DNA from: Firmicutes bacterium CAG:534
Lineage (GTDB): Bacteria; Bacillota; Clostridia; Lachnospirales; Lachnospiraceae
NCBI GenBank assembly: GCA_000436115.1
Contig: FR894566.1
Coordinates: 1 to 15,240 of the forward strand
Direction: 5' to 3'
DNA: 15,240 nucleotides
A program made the position numbers and the translations under genes. Shown here piece after piece: positions 1-6,815 of the stretch (positions are counted from its first letter, which is position 1; the number at the start of each line of letters is the position of its first letter). The notes beneath the pieces were generated by a model. The model did not search any database. It was not told the DNA's origin and worked only from the letters and a program-made list of their open reading frames with translations.

Positions 1-224
1 TCCTTAGGCTCTACATCATTTACTACTCTGTCACCGATCTTCAGTTCACCGGAAGAAATATCCTCCAGACCAGCGATCATACGAAGTGTAGTAGACTTAC
101 CACATCCGGAAGGACCTACGAAGATGATGAACTCCTGATCCTGAATTTCCAGATTGAAATCTTTTACTGCTTCAAATCCGTTAGGATATACTTTGCAGAC
201 ATTCTTTAAAGATAAACTTGCCAT
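1..224 (-). CDS. ABC transporter ATP-binding protein, sugar (MsmX/UgpC/MalK) type, N-terminal part
   Basis: Only the first 74 codons lie in the window; the gene runs off the left edge. The start is the ATG at 224, preceded by a strong AAGGAGG site. The protein begins MASLSLKNVCKVYPNG and has the P-loop GPSGCGKST at about residues 38-46, followed by TLRMIAGLEDISSGEL, which is typical of the ATPase subunits that power carbohydrate importers. In this family the subunit works at the inner face of the membrane and hydrolyses ATP for one or several sugar permeases; a C-terminal regulatory OB-like domain is expected but lies outside the window. The family is clear, the substrate is not. The upstream diguanylate cyclase gene is 184 bases away, so this gene probably has its own promoter. 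Confidence 0.93.
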   Translation of the reverse strand, partial: MASLSLKNVCKVYPNGFEAVKDFNLEIQDQEFIIFVGPSGCGKSTTLRMIAGLEDISSGELKIGDRVVNDVEPK

Positions 225-230
225 TTTACT

Positions 231-277
231 TGCCTCCTTAAATTATTTGGTTCTCGTTCAAGTCTGTTTTAAGTATA
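231..277 (-). promoter_or_regulatory. Possible -10 element and ribosome binding site for the ABC ATPase gene
   Basis: In the 184-base gap 225-408 the minus strand has TATACT (272-277), a good -10 match with TG directly before it, but no convincing -35 at 16-18 bases. Closer to the gene is an AAGGAGG site (about 233-240) with correct spacing to the ATG at 224. No clear intrinsic terminator for the preceding cyclase gene was seen in this gap. The promoter call is weak; the ribosome site is clear. Confidence 0.35.
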
Positions 278-408
278 CATGAGTCTTTCTGTTTTTACTA
301 TGCAACTATTCCACAAAGATTTTTTTCTCGATTGTAAAATATGCTTATAAACCTGATGCAATTCCGGCCAGTCCGACAACTTGACCAACAAAAGTCATGT
401 GTCAATGG

Positions 409-1899
409 TCACTTTGTACATTTTCGGTCTCTGTCATCATAAAAGGCAAGCTGATTTTTGCCGCGCTTCTTTGCTTTATACAAAGCCTGGTCTGCCGCCT
501 TATACATGCTTTCAAAGTCCTTCCCATCCTCCGGGAACACTGCTGCGCCAATGCTGGCTGTCGCAGAATACTTCACATACTCTCCCACCTGGAAGCTTCT
601 GAAAAAGTTGATCAGCTTCTGAGACTCCCTGATGGTTGTGGGATCATCCTTCAGGTTTTTAAGGAAGATGGTAAATTCGTCTCCACCGGTTCTTCCCACC
701 ACATCTGTCACCCGGAAATTTGATCCCAGATACCTGCCGAGCTCCCTTAAGACTTCATCTCCAAAGGCATGCCCCATGGTATCGTTGATCTTCTTGAAAT
801 TATCAATATCCAGTACAAACATAAGAGCCTTGGAATTTGGATGCTCTCTCATGTATTCCTTTATCTTGCGCTCTGTCGCCAGCTTATTGTTCAGTCCCGT
901 CAGAAGATCCGTATCTGCCTTTTCTTCCAGAACCTTGCTGTTTTCCACGCTCTTTCTTCCGTTTACCACATTCAAAACAACAATAACTACCAGGGAGATT
1001 GCAAAGATAAAGACAAGCTGATATGTTGTCTTATTTCCGCTGCGGTACAGATACTGCTGCCTTTCCTTCACATAATTCTGATCTACTCCAAGCACCAGAA
1101 GACTGTCTGTAATATCCAGGGAAATATAAACCAGGGAACGTTCTTCCCCCTGGGCAGCCGCCTGCAGAACGCCCTGGCCATCTGCTCCCTTTACAAGCCT
1201 CTTTGCCTTATTCAGCGTAACATTATAGATGGAGTCCACATTATCCCACAAATTCGCCTTCTGGGTAAAATTCGTTTTTACATTATTGTGAACCTTGATA
1301 GTTCCATCTGAGGACATGATCAGTGCAAAGGTATCTTCATGATTTTCCGTCCCTGTATTCATCTGCTCTACAATGGCTTCCAGCGGATAATATAAAAGCA
1401 GTTCGCCCTGCCCGTCCTTTGCCGGGATCTCAAGTAAAAGACAGGAGCGTCCCAGTATCTCATCATCTGTAAGAAACAAAAACTGATCAGCCTCATCTGA
1501 CGGATCCAGCATTTCGGCATAAGAAATATTTTCTATTTCCACCGGATTTCCGTTCTGATCAAAAGCCTCTCCGTTCTTTTTCACAAAGACGGCCAGATAT
1601 ACGCCTGTCTTTTCTGCCACAGCCCGAAGACATTGCTGCAGATTTGTGCTTCTGCCCTCAATCCCCTGTATGGAAAGGATCGTGCAAGTCATTTCTCCTG
1701 CTGTTTTAATGTGTCGGAATTTCTGATTGAGCTTCAGCGCATATTTGCCAGCCACATCAATCATCTGGGTGTTGACATCGCTTACCGCTTCTGCCTTTGT
1801 GGTATTGGAAAAACGAATAACAAATACCAACATGACCACAAACAGCACACTCAGCGGAAGAACCCATCTCCAAAGAATTGTCTTATCCTTCTTTATCAT
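409..1899 (-). CDS. Membrane-anchored GGDEF diguanylate cyclase with extracytoplasmic sensor
   Basis: 496-residue protein predicted to make cyclic di-GMP from two GTP. One membrane segment is near residues 10-29 and a second near 293-313; the roughly 260 residues between them would form an extracytoplasmic sensor of the Cache type (inferred from layout, not from a motif). The cytoplasmic part has the GGDEF landmarks: DTDLLTGLNN (329-338), DIDNFKKIND (364-373), GGDEF (405-409) and the late ASIGAA/ALYKAKKRGKN region. RVTD at 396-399 sits five residues before GGDEF, the position of the inhibitory I-site, so product feedback is likely. An upstream in-frame ATG at 1950 would overlap the previous gene by 55 bases; the ATG at 1899 forms an ATGA overlap with that gene's stop and has GGAG eight bases before it, so I chose it. 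Co-transcribed with the YesL-like gene. Confidence 0.9.
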   Translation of the reverse strand: MIKKDKTILWRWVLPLSVLFVVMLVFVIRFSNTTKAEAVSDVNTQMIDVAGKYALKLNQKFRHIKTAGEMTCTILSIQGIEGRSTNLQQCLRAVAEKTGVYLAVFVKKNGEAFDQNGNPVEIENISYAEMLDPSDEADQFLFLTDDEILGRSCLLLEIPAKDGQGELLLYYPLEAIVEQMNTGTENHEDTFALIMSSDGTIKVHNNVKTNFTQKANLWDNVDSIYNVTLNKAKRLVKGADGQGVLQAAAQGEERSLVYISLDITDSLLVLGVDQNYVKERQQYLYRSGNKTTYQLVFIFAISLVVIVVLNVVNGRKSVENSKVLEEKADTDLLTGLNNKLATERKIKEYMREHPNSKALMFVLDIDNFKKINDTMGHAFGDEVLRELGRYLGSNFRVTDVVGRTGGDEFTIFLKNLKDDPTTIRESQKLINFFRSFQVGEYVKYSATASIGAAVFPEDGKDFESMYKAADQALYKAKKRGKNQLAFYDDRDRKCTK

Positions 1900-2588
1900 C
1901 CCTCGTTCTCCGTGTTTTCTCCACTTTCCCCCTCGGGAGAAACCGTCCAATCCTCGTCACCTGCTGCCGACTCTTCTTCGGGCTCAAAACGCTTAAAGGT
2001 CTTGTTGTAAAGAAGAGCATTCAAAAATACCGGCCCCGAAATTCCAAACCCGAAGTTCACTGGCAAAATCTGAACTGCATAGGTTGAGATCAAAACCGGA
2101 ATTGCCCAGCACGCCATCATTAAAATGGTTTTGGGCAGACTCAAAATCCCCATATAAAGGGAATTTTTGAATGTGTTTGCAACTGTATTCTCAAATCTCG
2201 CCAGGATCGGAAACACATGGATCGTGGCAAAGAGCACCAGTGCCAAAATTGCAATCAGGGCAACCCTGATCCAGGATGGAAACTGAACGGAAGAATAATT
2301 AAGGATCAGAAAGTCTCCCAGCAAAAGCGCGATCACCAAAAGCAGGATCAACCAGATGATGGTTGCCTGCTTAAAATTCTGTTTAAAGGATTTAAAAAAA
2401 GCTTTTGTAACGTAGCCTTCCTCATCCCTGACCAGCTTCAAGGTCACATAATTAAGCGCAGTCAGGGAAGCGCCGATGGTAATTACAGGAATGCAGCAGA
2501 TCAAAGTCAAAATATTCAGCCAGATCAGATCTGCCATTTTATTCAGTGCGTTCATAACAGGACTGTCAAGATTAAAAAATTTTCCCAA
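1896..2588 (-). CDS. YesL/DUF624 family membrane protein
   Basis: 230-residue integral membrane protein with the opening typical of DUF624/YesL proteins: a short N-terminus (MGKFFNLDSPVMNALNKMAD) running into a hydrophobic segment at about 20-45, then segments at about 73-97, 105-130 and 143-172. The last 30 residues are a hydrophilic acidic tail (EPEEESAAGDEDW onward). Family members often sit beside carbohydrate ABC transporters or two-component systems, but their biochemical role is not settled; a sugar ATPase gene does lie 1.7 kb downstream. The start is TTG at 2588, six bases after the stop of the GNAT gene; no strong ribosome site precedes it, so translation is probably coupled. The family-like N-terminus supports TTG over the later ATG at residue 12. 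The 3' end overlaps the cyclase start by four bases (ATGA). Confidence 0.8.
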   Translation of the reverse strand: MGKFFNLDSPVMNALNKMADLIWLNILTLICCIPVITIGASLTALNYVTLKLVRDEEGYVTKAFFKSFKQNFKQATIIWLILLLVIALLLGDFLILNYSSVQFPSWIRVALIAILALVLFATIHVFPILARFENTVANTFKNSLYMGILSLPKTILMMACWAIPVLISTYAVQILPVNFGFGISGPVFLNALLYNKTFKRFEPEEESAAGDEDWTVSPEGESGENTENEG

Positions 2589-2594
2589 TGCTAA

Positions 2595-3098
2595 TTACCA
2601 TGCCTTTCCAATTATGTATTCCATGGGCGTATACAAGATCCCATCTCTTTGTCTTTCTTCTCCAAGATTACGGAAGCCTATTTTATGGTAAAAAGGAACT
2701 CCGTAAGGTGATGCGTTTACCGTCATCCTGCTTTTTCCAAGCTCATCTCTGACATACACTGCCATCTTTTCCACCAGTGCTCTGCCAATTCCTTTTCGGT
2801 GATACTCCCGGTCTACAAAAAGCAGGGAAATATGCATCTCGTTGCGCAGGGTGATCATGCCCACCATGCGGTTTTTATCATAGGCTGTCATCATCTGATA
2901 GGTTCCCATCAGAAACATTTGCTTCAGCCCCGTATCTGTAATAAAATTCTCAAAATTGCGCACACCCTCAGGGGTGTATTCATTTGCCTCAAAGATCAGA
3001 AAAGTTTTCCAGGCAAGAGCCATGGCATCCTCCCATTCTTCTTTATCAGCAAATCCAATCTTATAGTTTGGCCTTTCGTCCCTGTCCGCGATTTCCAT
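2595..3098 (-). CDS. GNAT family N-acetyltransferase
   Basis: 167-residue single-domain GNAT protein. The acetyl-CoA binding motif A is visible as LLFVDREYHRKGIGRALVEKM (about residues 91-111), with the R/Q-x-x-G-x-G pattern as RKGIGR. The C-terminal half has the usual strand-helix end, VNASPYGVPFYHKIGF, found in GNATs acting on small molecules or protein N-termini. The acceptor substrate cannot be read from sequence. The ATG at 3098 has AAGGG eight bases upstream and a well-formed sigma-A promoter just beyond. It is the first gene of an apparent three-gene unit with the YesL-like protein and the diguanylate cyclase; a functional link among the three is not evident. Confidence 0.88.
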   Translation of the reverse strand: MEIADRDERPNYKIGFADKEEWEDAMALAWKTFLIFEANEYTPEGVRNFENFITDTGLKQMFLMGTYQMMTAYDKNRMVGMITLRNEMHISLLFVDREYHRKGIGRALVEKMAVYVRDELGKSRMTVNASPYGVPFYHKIGFRNLGEERQRDGILYTPMEYIIGKAW

Positions 3099-3127
3099 GA
3101 TATAAACCCTTACTATACTAATTACAC

Positions 3128-3156
3128 ATTATATCACACTAAAGTACCATTTACAA
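3128..3156 (-). promoter_or_regulatory. Sigma-A promoter of the GNAT-yesL-like-GGDEF unit
   Basis: On the minus strand TTGTAA (3151-3156) and a perfect TATAAT (3128-3133) are separated by exactly 17 bases. The expected start is near 3121, giving a leader of about 22 bases to the ATG at 3098. The -35 lies only 10 bases past the stop codon of the preceding gene (3167), and no terminator separates them, so read-through may add to expression. Confidence 0.75.
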
Positions 3157-3166
3157 TAAGCAAAAG

Positions 3167-3703
3167 TTATGAAAGCATTTTTTTAAAAGAATTTGAAATT
3201 CTGGAAAAGAACGCTTTGGCAGAATTCTTTACGTTTTGCAGAACACTTTCTGCCACATTCTGGGCGGCGTCCTTCACGGCATCCTTTACAAGCTCATCCA
3301 CATGATCTACAAAATCTGCGCCGTAATCTTCATACAGCTTTTGAGCTTTATCAATGACCGTTTCTGCTGAAAATCCCATTTTTTCCAGTTTTTCCATGGT
3401 CTCCACCATCTTTTTCACGGTTTCTTCATCGATCTGGGTATCAAATTTTTCTTCCCCTTCCTCGATCATATCCTGAATTCCTTCTTTGGAATCCAGTTTG
3501 CCTTCCGCGATCTTTTCTTTCAGGAAACGAAAAAGCTCGCCTGCGGTTTCCTGATCCATATTCTCAAAAACATCCCCAAGCTGTTCCCGAATCTGTTCCA
3601 CTGCATCCGAAACATTGGATTCGTTTGATGCATGTACTGGAAGCGGCACAAGAAGAATGACCAAAGCCAGTGTAAGCAGCACGGCAAGACATCTTTTCTG
3701 CAT
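3167..3703 (-). CDS. Small secreted protein of unknown function, acidic with a basic amphipathic C-terminus
   Basis: 178 residues, not recognised. Residues 1-26 form a Sec signal peptide: MQKR, a hydrophobic core, then PVHA-S as a likely type I signal peptidase site. The mature chain is highly charged and probably all helical, acidic through residues 27-145 (for example EEGEEKFDTQIDEETVKK). The last 25 residues change character: L155, V158, A162, F165/F166, I169, F173 and M176/L177 fall on one helical face with several Lys/Arg opposite, suggesting a membrane-active or membrane-binding helix (inference). No anchor, LPxTG or wall-binding motif is present. The ATG at 3703 overlaps the hydrolase stop codon by one base (TAATG) with an AAGGAG site upstream; an alternative in-frame start at 3739 would lie within the hydrolase gene and put residues ahead of the signal peptide, so I rejected it. 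Confidence 0.75.
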   Translation of the reverse strand: MQKRCLAVLLTLALVILLVPLPVHASNESNVSDAVEQIREQLGDVFENMDQETAGELFRFLKEKIAEGKLDSKEGIQDMIEEGEEKFDTQIDEETVKKMVETMEKLEKMGFSAETVIDKAQKLYEDYGADFVDHVDELVKDAVKDAAQNVAESVLQNVKNSAKAFFSRISNSFKKMLS

Positions 3704-4644
3704 TATAACTGATACTCCTTTACTCTTTCCATGATCCATGGATATAACTCCTCATAGACCTGATATTTATTTTTTTCATTCAGCAGTTCATGCCTGCATC
3801 CCTCATACAGCTTCATGGACACACGTTCCATGCCGTTTTTCAGGAAGCTTTGATAAACTTTTTTGACCCCTTCGCCGTAATCTCCTACCGGATCCATATC
3901 TCCGGCTATAAAATGCACCGGCAGATCCTTTGGCATTTTTTCCAGATTTTCCGGTTTGTTCAACCGATCCAGCAAAGTAAACAGGGTACGAAATCCGTTT
4001 GCCGTAAAGGTAAAGCCGCACCACTCATCCTGCAGATAGGCGTCTACCACACTGTCCTCGCTGCAAAGCCAGTCAAATTCCGTTCTGGCTCCCGGTATCC
4101 TCTTGTTGTAGGTGCCAAACGCCATGCGATCGATCAGCTTCGCCCTGTGCTGCTCTCCTAAAAGTGCTGATGACACTGCTGCCATAGCCTTTGAAAGCTT
4201 TACCAGCGCAGGCGGCTTAGACCCCGTTCCACAGATAATAGCTCCCTCGATCCCCGTTCCGTAACGGAACAGATAATTTCTTAAAATAAAAGAACCCATG
4301 CTGTGTCCCAAAATCACATAAGGCACTCCGGGATAATCTTCCTGCGTCATCTTTTTCAGACGGTGCACATCCCTGACTACCACGGTAGCAGGATCCTGCC
4401 TGCAGAAGTATCCGTAAAGCCTTCCCTGGGCGCTCTTTCCATGGCCCAGGTGATCCTCTCCGGTAACCAGAACACCCTTTTTGGCAAGGTAATTTGCCAT
4501 TTCCTCATAGCGCTCTATATGCTCCGCCATTCCGTGGATGATCTGAAGAATGCAGACCACTTTTCCTTCCGGCACCCATCTGACTGCGTGGATCTTTGAG
4601 CTTCCGTCACGGCTGTCAAACGTAAATTCTTCCTTTTTAACCAT
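3703..4644 (-). CDS. Alpha/beta hydrolase, monoacylglycerol lipase/lysophospholipase (PldB-like)
   Basis: 313-residue cytoplasmic serine hydrolase of the Hydrolase_4 type. The oxyanion-hole segment HGMAEH is at 37-42 and the family signature EDHLGHGKS at 63-71. The nucleophile elbow GHSMG is at 113-117 (Ser115), the acid is probably Asp249 in AGDMDPVG, and the catalytic His is His285 in EGCRHELLNE. This set is typical of enzymes that cleave monoacylglycerols or lysophospholipids; the actual substrate is not known. A helical cap lies between the elbow and Asp249. The ATG at 4644 has GGAGG six bases upstream. It follows metG by 71 bases with no terminator between, and its stop overlaps the next start by one base, so metG, this gene and the secreted protein are probably co-transcribed. 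Confidence 0.9.
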   Translation of the reverse strand: MVKKEEFTFDSRDGSSKIHAVRWVPEGKVVCILQIIHGMAEHIERYEEMANYLAKKGVLVTGEDHLGHGKSAQGRLYGYFCRQDPATVVVRDVHRLKKMTQEDYPGVPYVILGHSMGSFILRNYLFRYGTGIEGAIICGTGSKPPALVKLSKAMAAVSSALLGEQHRAKLIDRMAFGTYNKRIPGARTEFDWLCSEDSVVDAYLQDEWCGFTFTANGFRTLFTLLDRLNKPENLEKMPKDLPVHFIAGDMDPVGDYGEGVKKVYQSFLKNGMERVSMKLYEGCRHELLNEKNKYQVYEELYPWIMERVKEYQL

Positions 4645-4675
4645 TGTAACCCTCCGTATCTCTATCCCTGCACAT
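4637..4675 (-). CDS. Possible 12-codon leader ORF overlapping the hydrolase start
   Basis: A tiny frame begins at ATG 4675, seven bases after a very strong GGGGGAGG site (4683-4690), and would encode MCRDRDTEGYNG. Its stop codon (4637-4639) lies eight bases inside the hydrolase gene, in another frame, so ribosomes finishing it could restart on the hydrolase ATG at 4644. The hydrolase also has its own good site. This may be a translational coupling leader or simply a chance purine run; no homologue is known to me. Confidence 0.25.
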   Translation of the reverse strand: MCRDRDTEGYNG

Positions 4676-4715
4676 TCCGGTACCTCCCCCTCGGTATCTC
4701 ATGTGCCTGTGTGCT

Positions 4716-6686
4716 CTAGCAGATCTCTGCTCCGGCCGGCATATCCTTCTCCGGCACCACAAGCGCCAGTTCGCCTTCACTGTTTTCAGCGCACAAAAGC
4801 ATTCCCTCAGAGAGCACGCCTGCCAGCTTGGCCGACTTTAAGTTTACCAGCACCATTACCTTTTTTCCTACCATTTCCTCCGGCGTATAATGCTGTTTGA
4901 TCCCTGATACGATCTGCTTTACCTGGCTGCCGATCTTTACCTGTGAACAGAGTAGCTTTTTGGATTTTGGAACCGCCTCGCAGGAAATGATCTCTCCTAC
5001 CTGGAACTGCATTTTCGCAAAATCCTCATAGGTAATCTCTTCTTTGGGATCCAGATCAATGCCTTCTTCCTCTTTTGCCTCTTGTAAGGCAGCGCCGTTT
5101 CCAAATCTCTTTGCTTCCAGCTCCTCTACCTTCTTTGCCACCTGTTCTGCATCAAGGCGGGCAAACAGGATCTCAGGCGTTTCCGTTACATGATTTCCTG
5201 AAGGATACAGCCCGAAAACCTCAAGCTCATCAAAGCTGCGCAGTGTGGTATTTAACTGCTTTGCAATCTTTTCAGCTGTTCCCGGCATAAAGGGCTCTAA
5301 CAGGGAAGCTCCCATTAAGATCCCCTCAACCAGATTGTAGAGTACTGTTGACAGTCTGTCCTTCTTTTCCTCCTGCTTTGCAAGCACCCAGGGTTCTGTT
5401 TCATCAATATATTTATTGCAGCGCTTAAATAGACCAAAAATTTCTGTAAGGGCATCTGCCACCCGCAGCTCCTGCATCTTGGCTTCTACCTTACCATAAG
5501 TGGAAACGGCAGTCTGCTTCAGATCCTCATCCACAGCTTCTGTGGCTCCCTTGTCCGCTACCACGCCTCCAAAATATTTGTTGCTCATGGAGATCGTTCT
5601 GTTGACCAGATTTCCCAGCGTGTTGGCAAGATCTGCATTAAACCGTTCTGCCACAAGCTCCCAGGTAATGTTTCCGTCATTTTCAAAGGGCATCTCATGT
5701 ACCACAAAATAGCGGACTGCATCCACCCCGAAAAACTCTACAAGCTCGTCTGCATAAATCACATTTCCTTTTGACTTACTCATCTTGTCATTGTTCATAA
5801 GCAGCCATGGATGGCCAAATACCTGCTTCGGAAGCGGCTCCCCAAGCGCCATCAGGAAAATGGGCCAGTAGATCGTATGGAAACGGATAATATCCTTTCC
5901 GATCAGGTGGAGATCTGCAGGCCAGTATTTCTTGTACTGCTCGGTGCTGTTGCCGTCACAGTCATAGCCGATACCGGTGATATAGTTTGTCAGTGCATCC
6001 AGCCATACATAGATCACATGCTTATCGTCAAAATCGACTGGGATCCCCCACTTAAAGGAGGTTCTGGACACGCACAGATCCTGCAGTCCCGGCAGCAGGA
6101 AATTGTTCATCATCTCGTTTTTCCTGGACACCGGCTGGATAAATTCCGGATGGGAGTTGATATGCTCGATCAGCCTGTCAGCATACTTGCTCATTTTAAA
6201 GAAGTAAGCTTCCTCCTTTGCAGGCTTCACCTCTCTGCCGCAGTCGGGGCATTTTCCATCCACAAGCTGTGATTCCGTCCAGAAGGATTCGCAAGGGGTA
6301 CAGTAAAGTCCTTCATAGGAGCCTTTATAAATGTCTCCCTGGTCATACAGCTTCTTAAAGATCTTCTGCACCTGCTTTTCATGGTAGTCATCTGTCGTTC
6401 TGATAAAATGATCGTAGGAAGTGTTCATCAGATCCCAGAGTCCTCTGATCACGCCCGCTACGTTATCCACATATTCCTTAGGAGTCACGCCGGTTTCCTG
6501 CGCCTTTAATTCTATTTTCTGGCCATGCTCGTCTGTTCCGGTCTGGAAATAAACATCATAGCCATCCTTTCTCTTAAATCTGGCAATGCAGTCTGCCAGA
6601 ACGATCTCATAGCTGTTCCCGATATGAGGCTTCCCCGACGTATATGCGATCGCCGTTGTAATGTAATATTTCCCTTTATTATTCAT
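4716..6686 (-). CDS. metG: Methionyl-tRNA synthetase with C-terminal tRNA-binding domain
   Basis: 656-residue class I synthetase that charges tRNA-Met with methionine using ATP. The HIGH motif appears as HIGN (21-24) within AIAYTSGKPHIGN, and KMSKS is at 301-305 (NNDKMSKSKGNV). The connective insert keeps four Cys in two CxxC pairs (129/132, 146/149), the zinc-knuckle arrangement. After the anticodon-binding helical domain, the last 100 residues (about 555-656) are a Trbp111-type OB fold (QVGEIISCEAVPKSKKLL ... SEGMLLCAENSEG) that helps tRNA binding and dimerisation. The ATG at 6686 has GGAGGAG at ideal spacing; a TTG at 6701, itself eight bases after AAGGAG, would add five residues and is a less likely alternative. 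It has its own promoter and a terminator-like hairpin in the leader. Confidence 0.97.
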   Translation of the reverse strand: MNNKGKYYITTAIAYTSGKPHIGNSYEIVLADCIARFKRKDGYDVYFQTGTDEHGQKIELKAQETGVTPKEYVDNVAGVIRGLWDLMNTSYDHFIRTTDDYHEKQVQKIFKKLYDQGDIYKGSYEGLYCTPCESFWTESQLVDGKCPDCGREVKPAKEEAYFFKMSKYADRLIEHINSHPEFIQPVSRKNEMMNNFLLPGLQDLCVSRTSFKWGIPVDFDDKHVIYVWLDALTNYITGIGYDCDGNSTEQYKKYWPADLHLIGKDIIRFHTIYWPIFLMALGEPLPKQVFGHPWLLMNNDKMSKSKGNVIYADELVEFFGVDAVRYFVVHEMPFENDGNITWELVAERFNADLANTLGNLVNRTISMSNKYFGGVVADKGATEAVDEDLKQTAVSTYGKVEAKMQELRVADALTEIFGLFKRCNKYIDETEPWVLAKQEEKKDRLSTVLYNLVEGILMGASLLEPFMPGTAEKIAKQLNTTLRSFDELEVFGLYPSGNHVTETPEILFARLDAEQVAKKVEELEAKRFGNGAALQEAKEEEGIDLDPKEEITYEDFAKMQFQVGEIISCEAVPKSKKLLCSQVKIGSQVKQIVSGIKQHYTPEEMVGKKVMVLVNLKSAKLAGVLSEGMLLCAENSEGELALVVPEKDMPAGAEIC

Positions 6687-6723
6687 GTTCTCCTCCAACA
6701 AAAAATATTCTCCTTACACAGTT

Positions 6724-6763
6724 TAAAAAGACTGCCTCCTATTATTTTAACAGAAGACAGCCT
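6724..6763 (-). terminator. Intrinsic terminator between the repeat-protein gene and metG, inside the predicted metG leader
   Basis: As minus-strand RNA, AGGCUGUCUUCU (6763-6752) pairs over 12 positions with AGGAGGCAGUCU (6740-6729), including three G-U pairs, with an 11-base loop, followed by UUUUU. The wobble pairs mean the structure forms well only on the minus strand. It terminates the repeat-protein gene, and because a promoter sits just upstream of it (6778-6806) it also lies in the metG leader. Confidence 0.75.
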
Positions 6764-6777
6764 AAAATGATAGTGCT

Positions 6778-6806
6778 AGCCTATCACAAAGTATTTTTCT
6801 TGTCAA
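6778..6806 (-). promoter_or_regulatory. Candidate metG promoter
   Basis: A perfect TTGACA (6801-6806) is followed after 17 bases by TAGGCT (6778-6783), a poor -10 helped by an extended TG one base upstream. The predicted start is near 6771, giving a leader of about 85 bases that begins with the terminator hairpin. A GATAG-N7-CTATC inverted repeat (6769-6785) centred on GCTAGC overlaps the -10 and could be an operator. Confidence 0.5.
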
Positions 6807-6815
6807 ATTGCTCTT

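Noticed and set aside
400..431. TTGACA-like box and TGACCA/TGGTCA inverted repeat around the end of the cyclase gene.
   Set aside because: No -10 at a proper distance from the TTGACA and no T-run after the repeat; probably chance.
769..1311. Long plus-strand open frame opposite the diguanylate cyclase gene.
   Set aside because: It is antisense to a convincing GGDEF gene, has no ribosome site, and its protein has no recognisable domain.
5811..6272. 153-residue plus-strand open frame opposite metG.
   Set aside because: Shadow of the metG coding sequence, with no ribosome site or plausible protein features.
6687..6815. T-box riboswitch upstream of metG.
   Set aside because: The gap is only 129 bases, part of it promoter, and no T-box sequence or specifier stem is visible.
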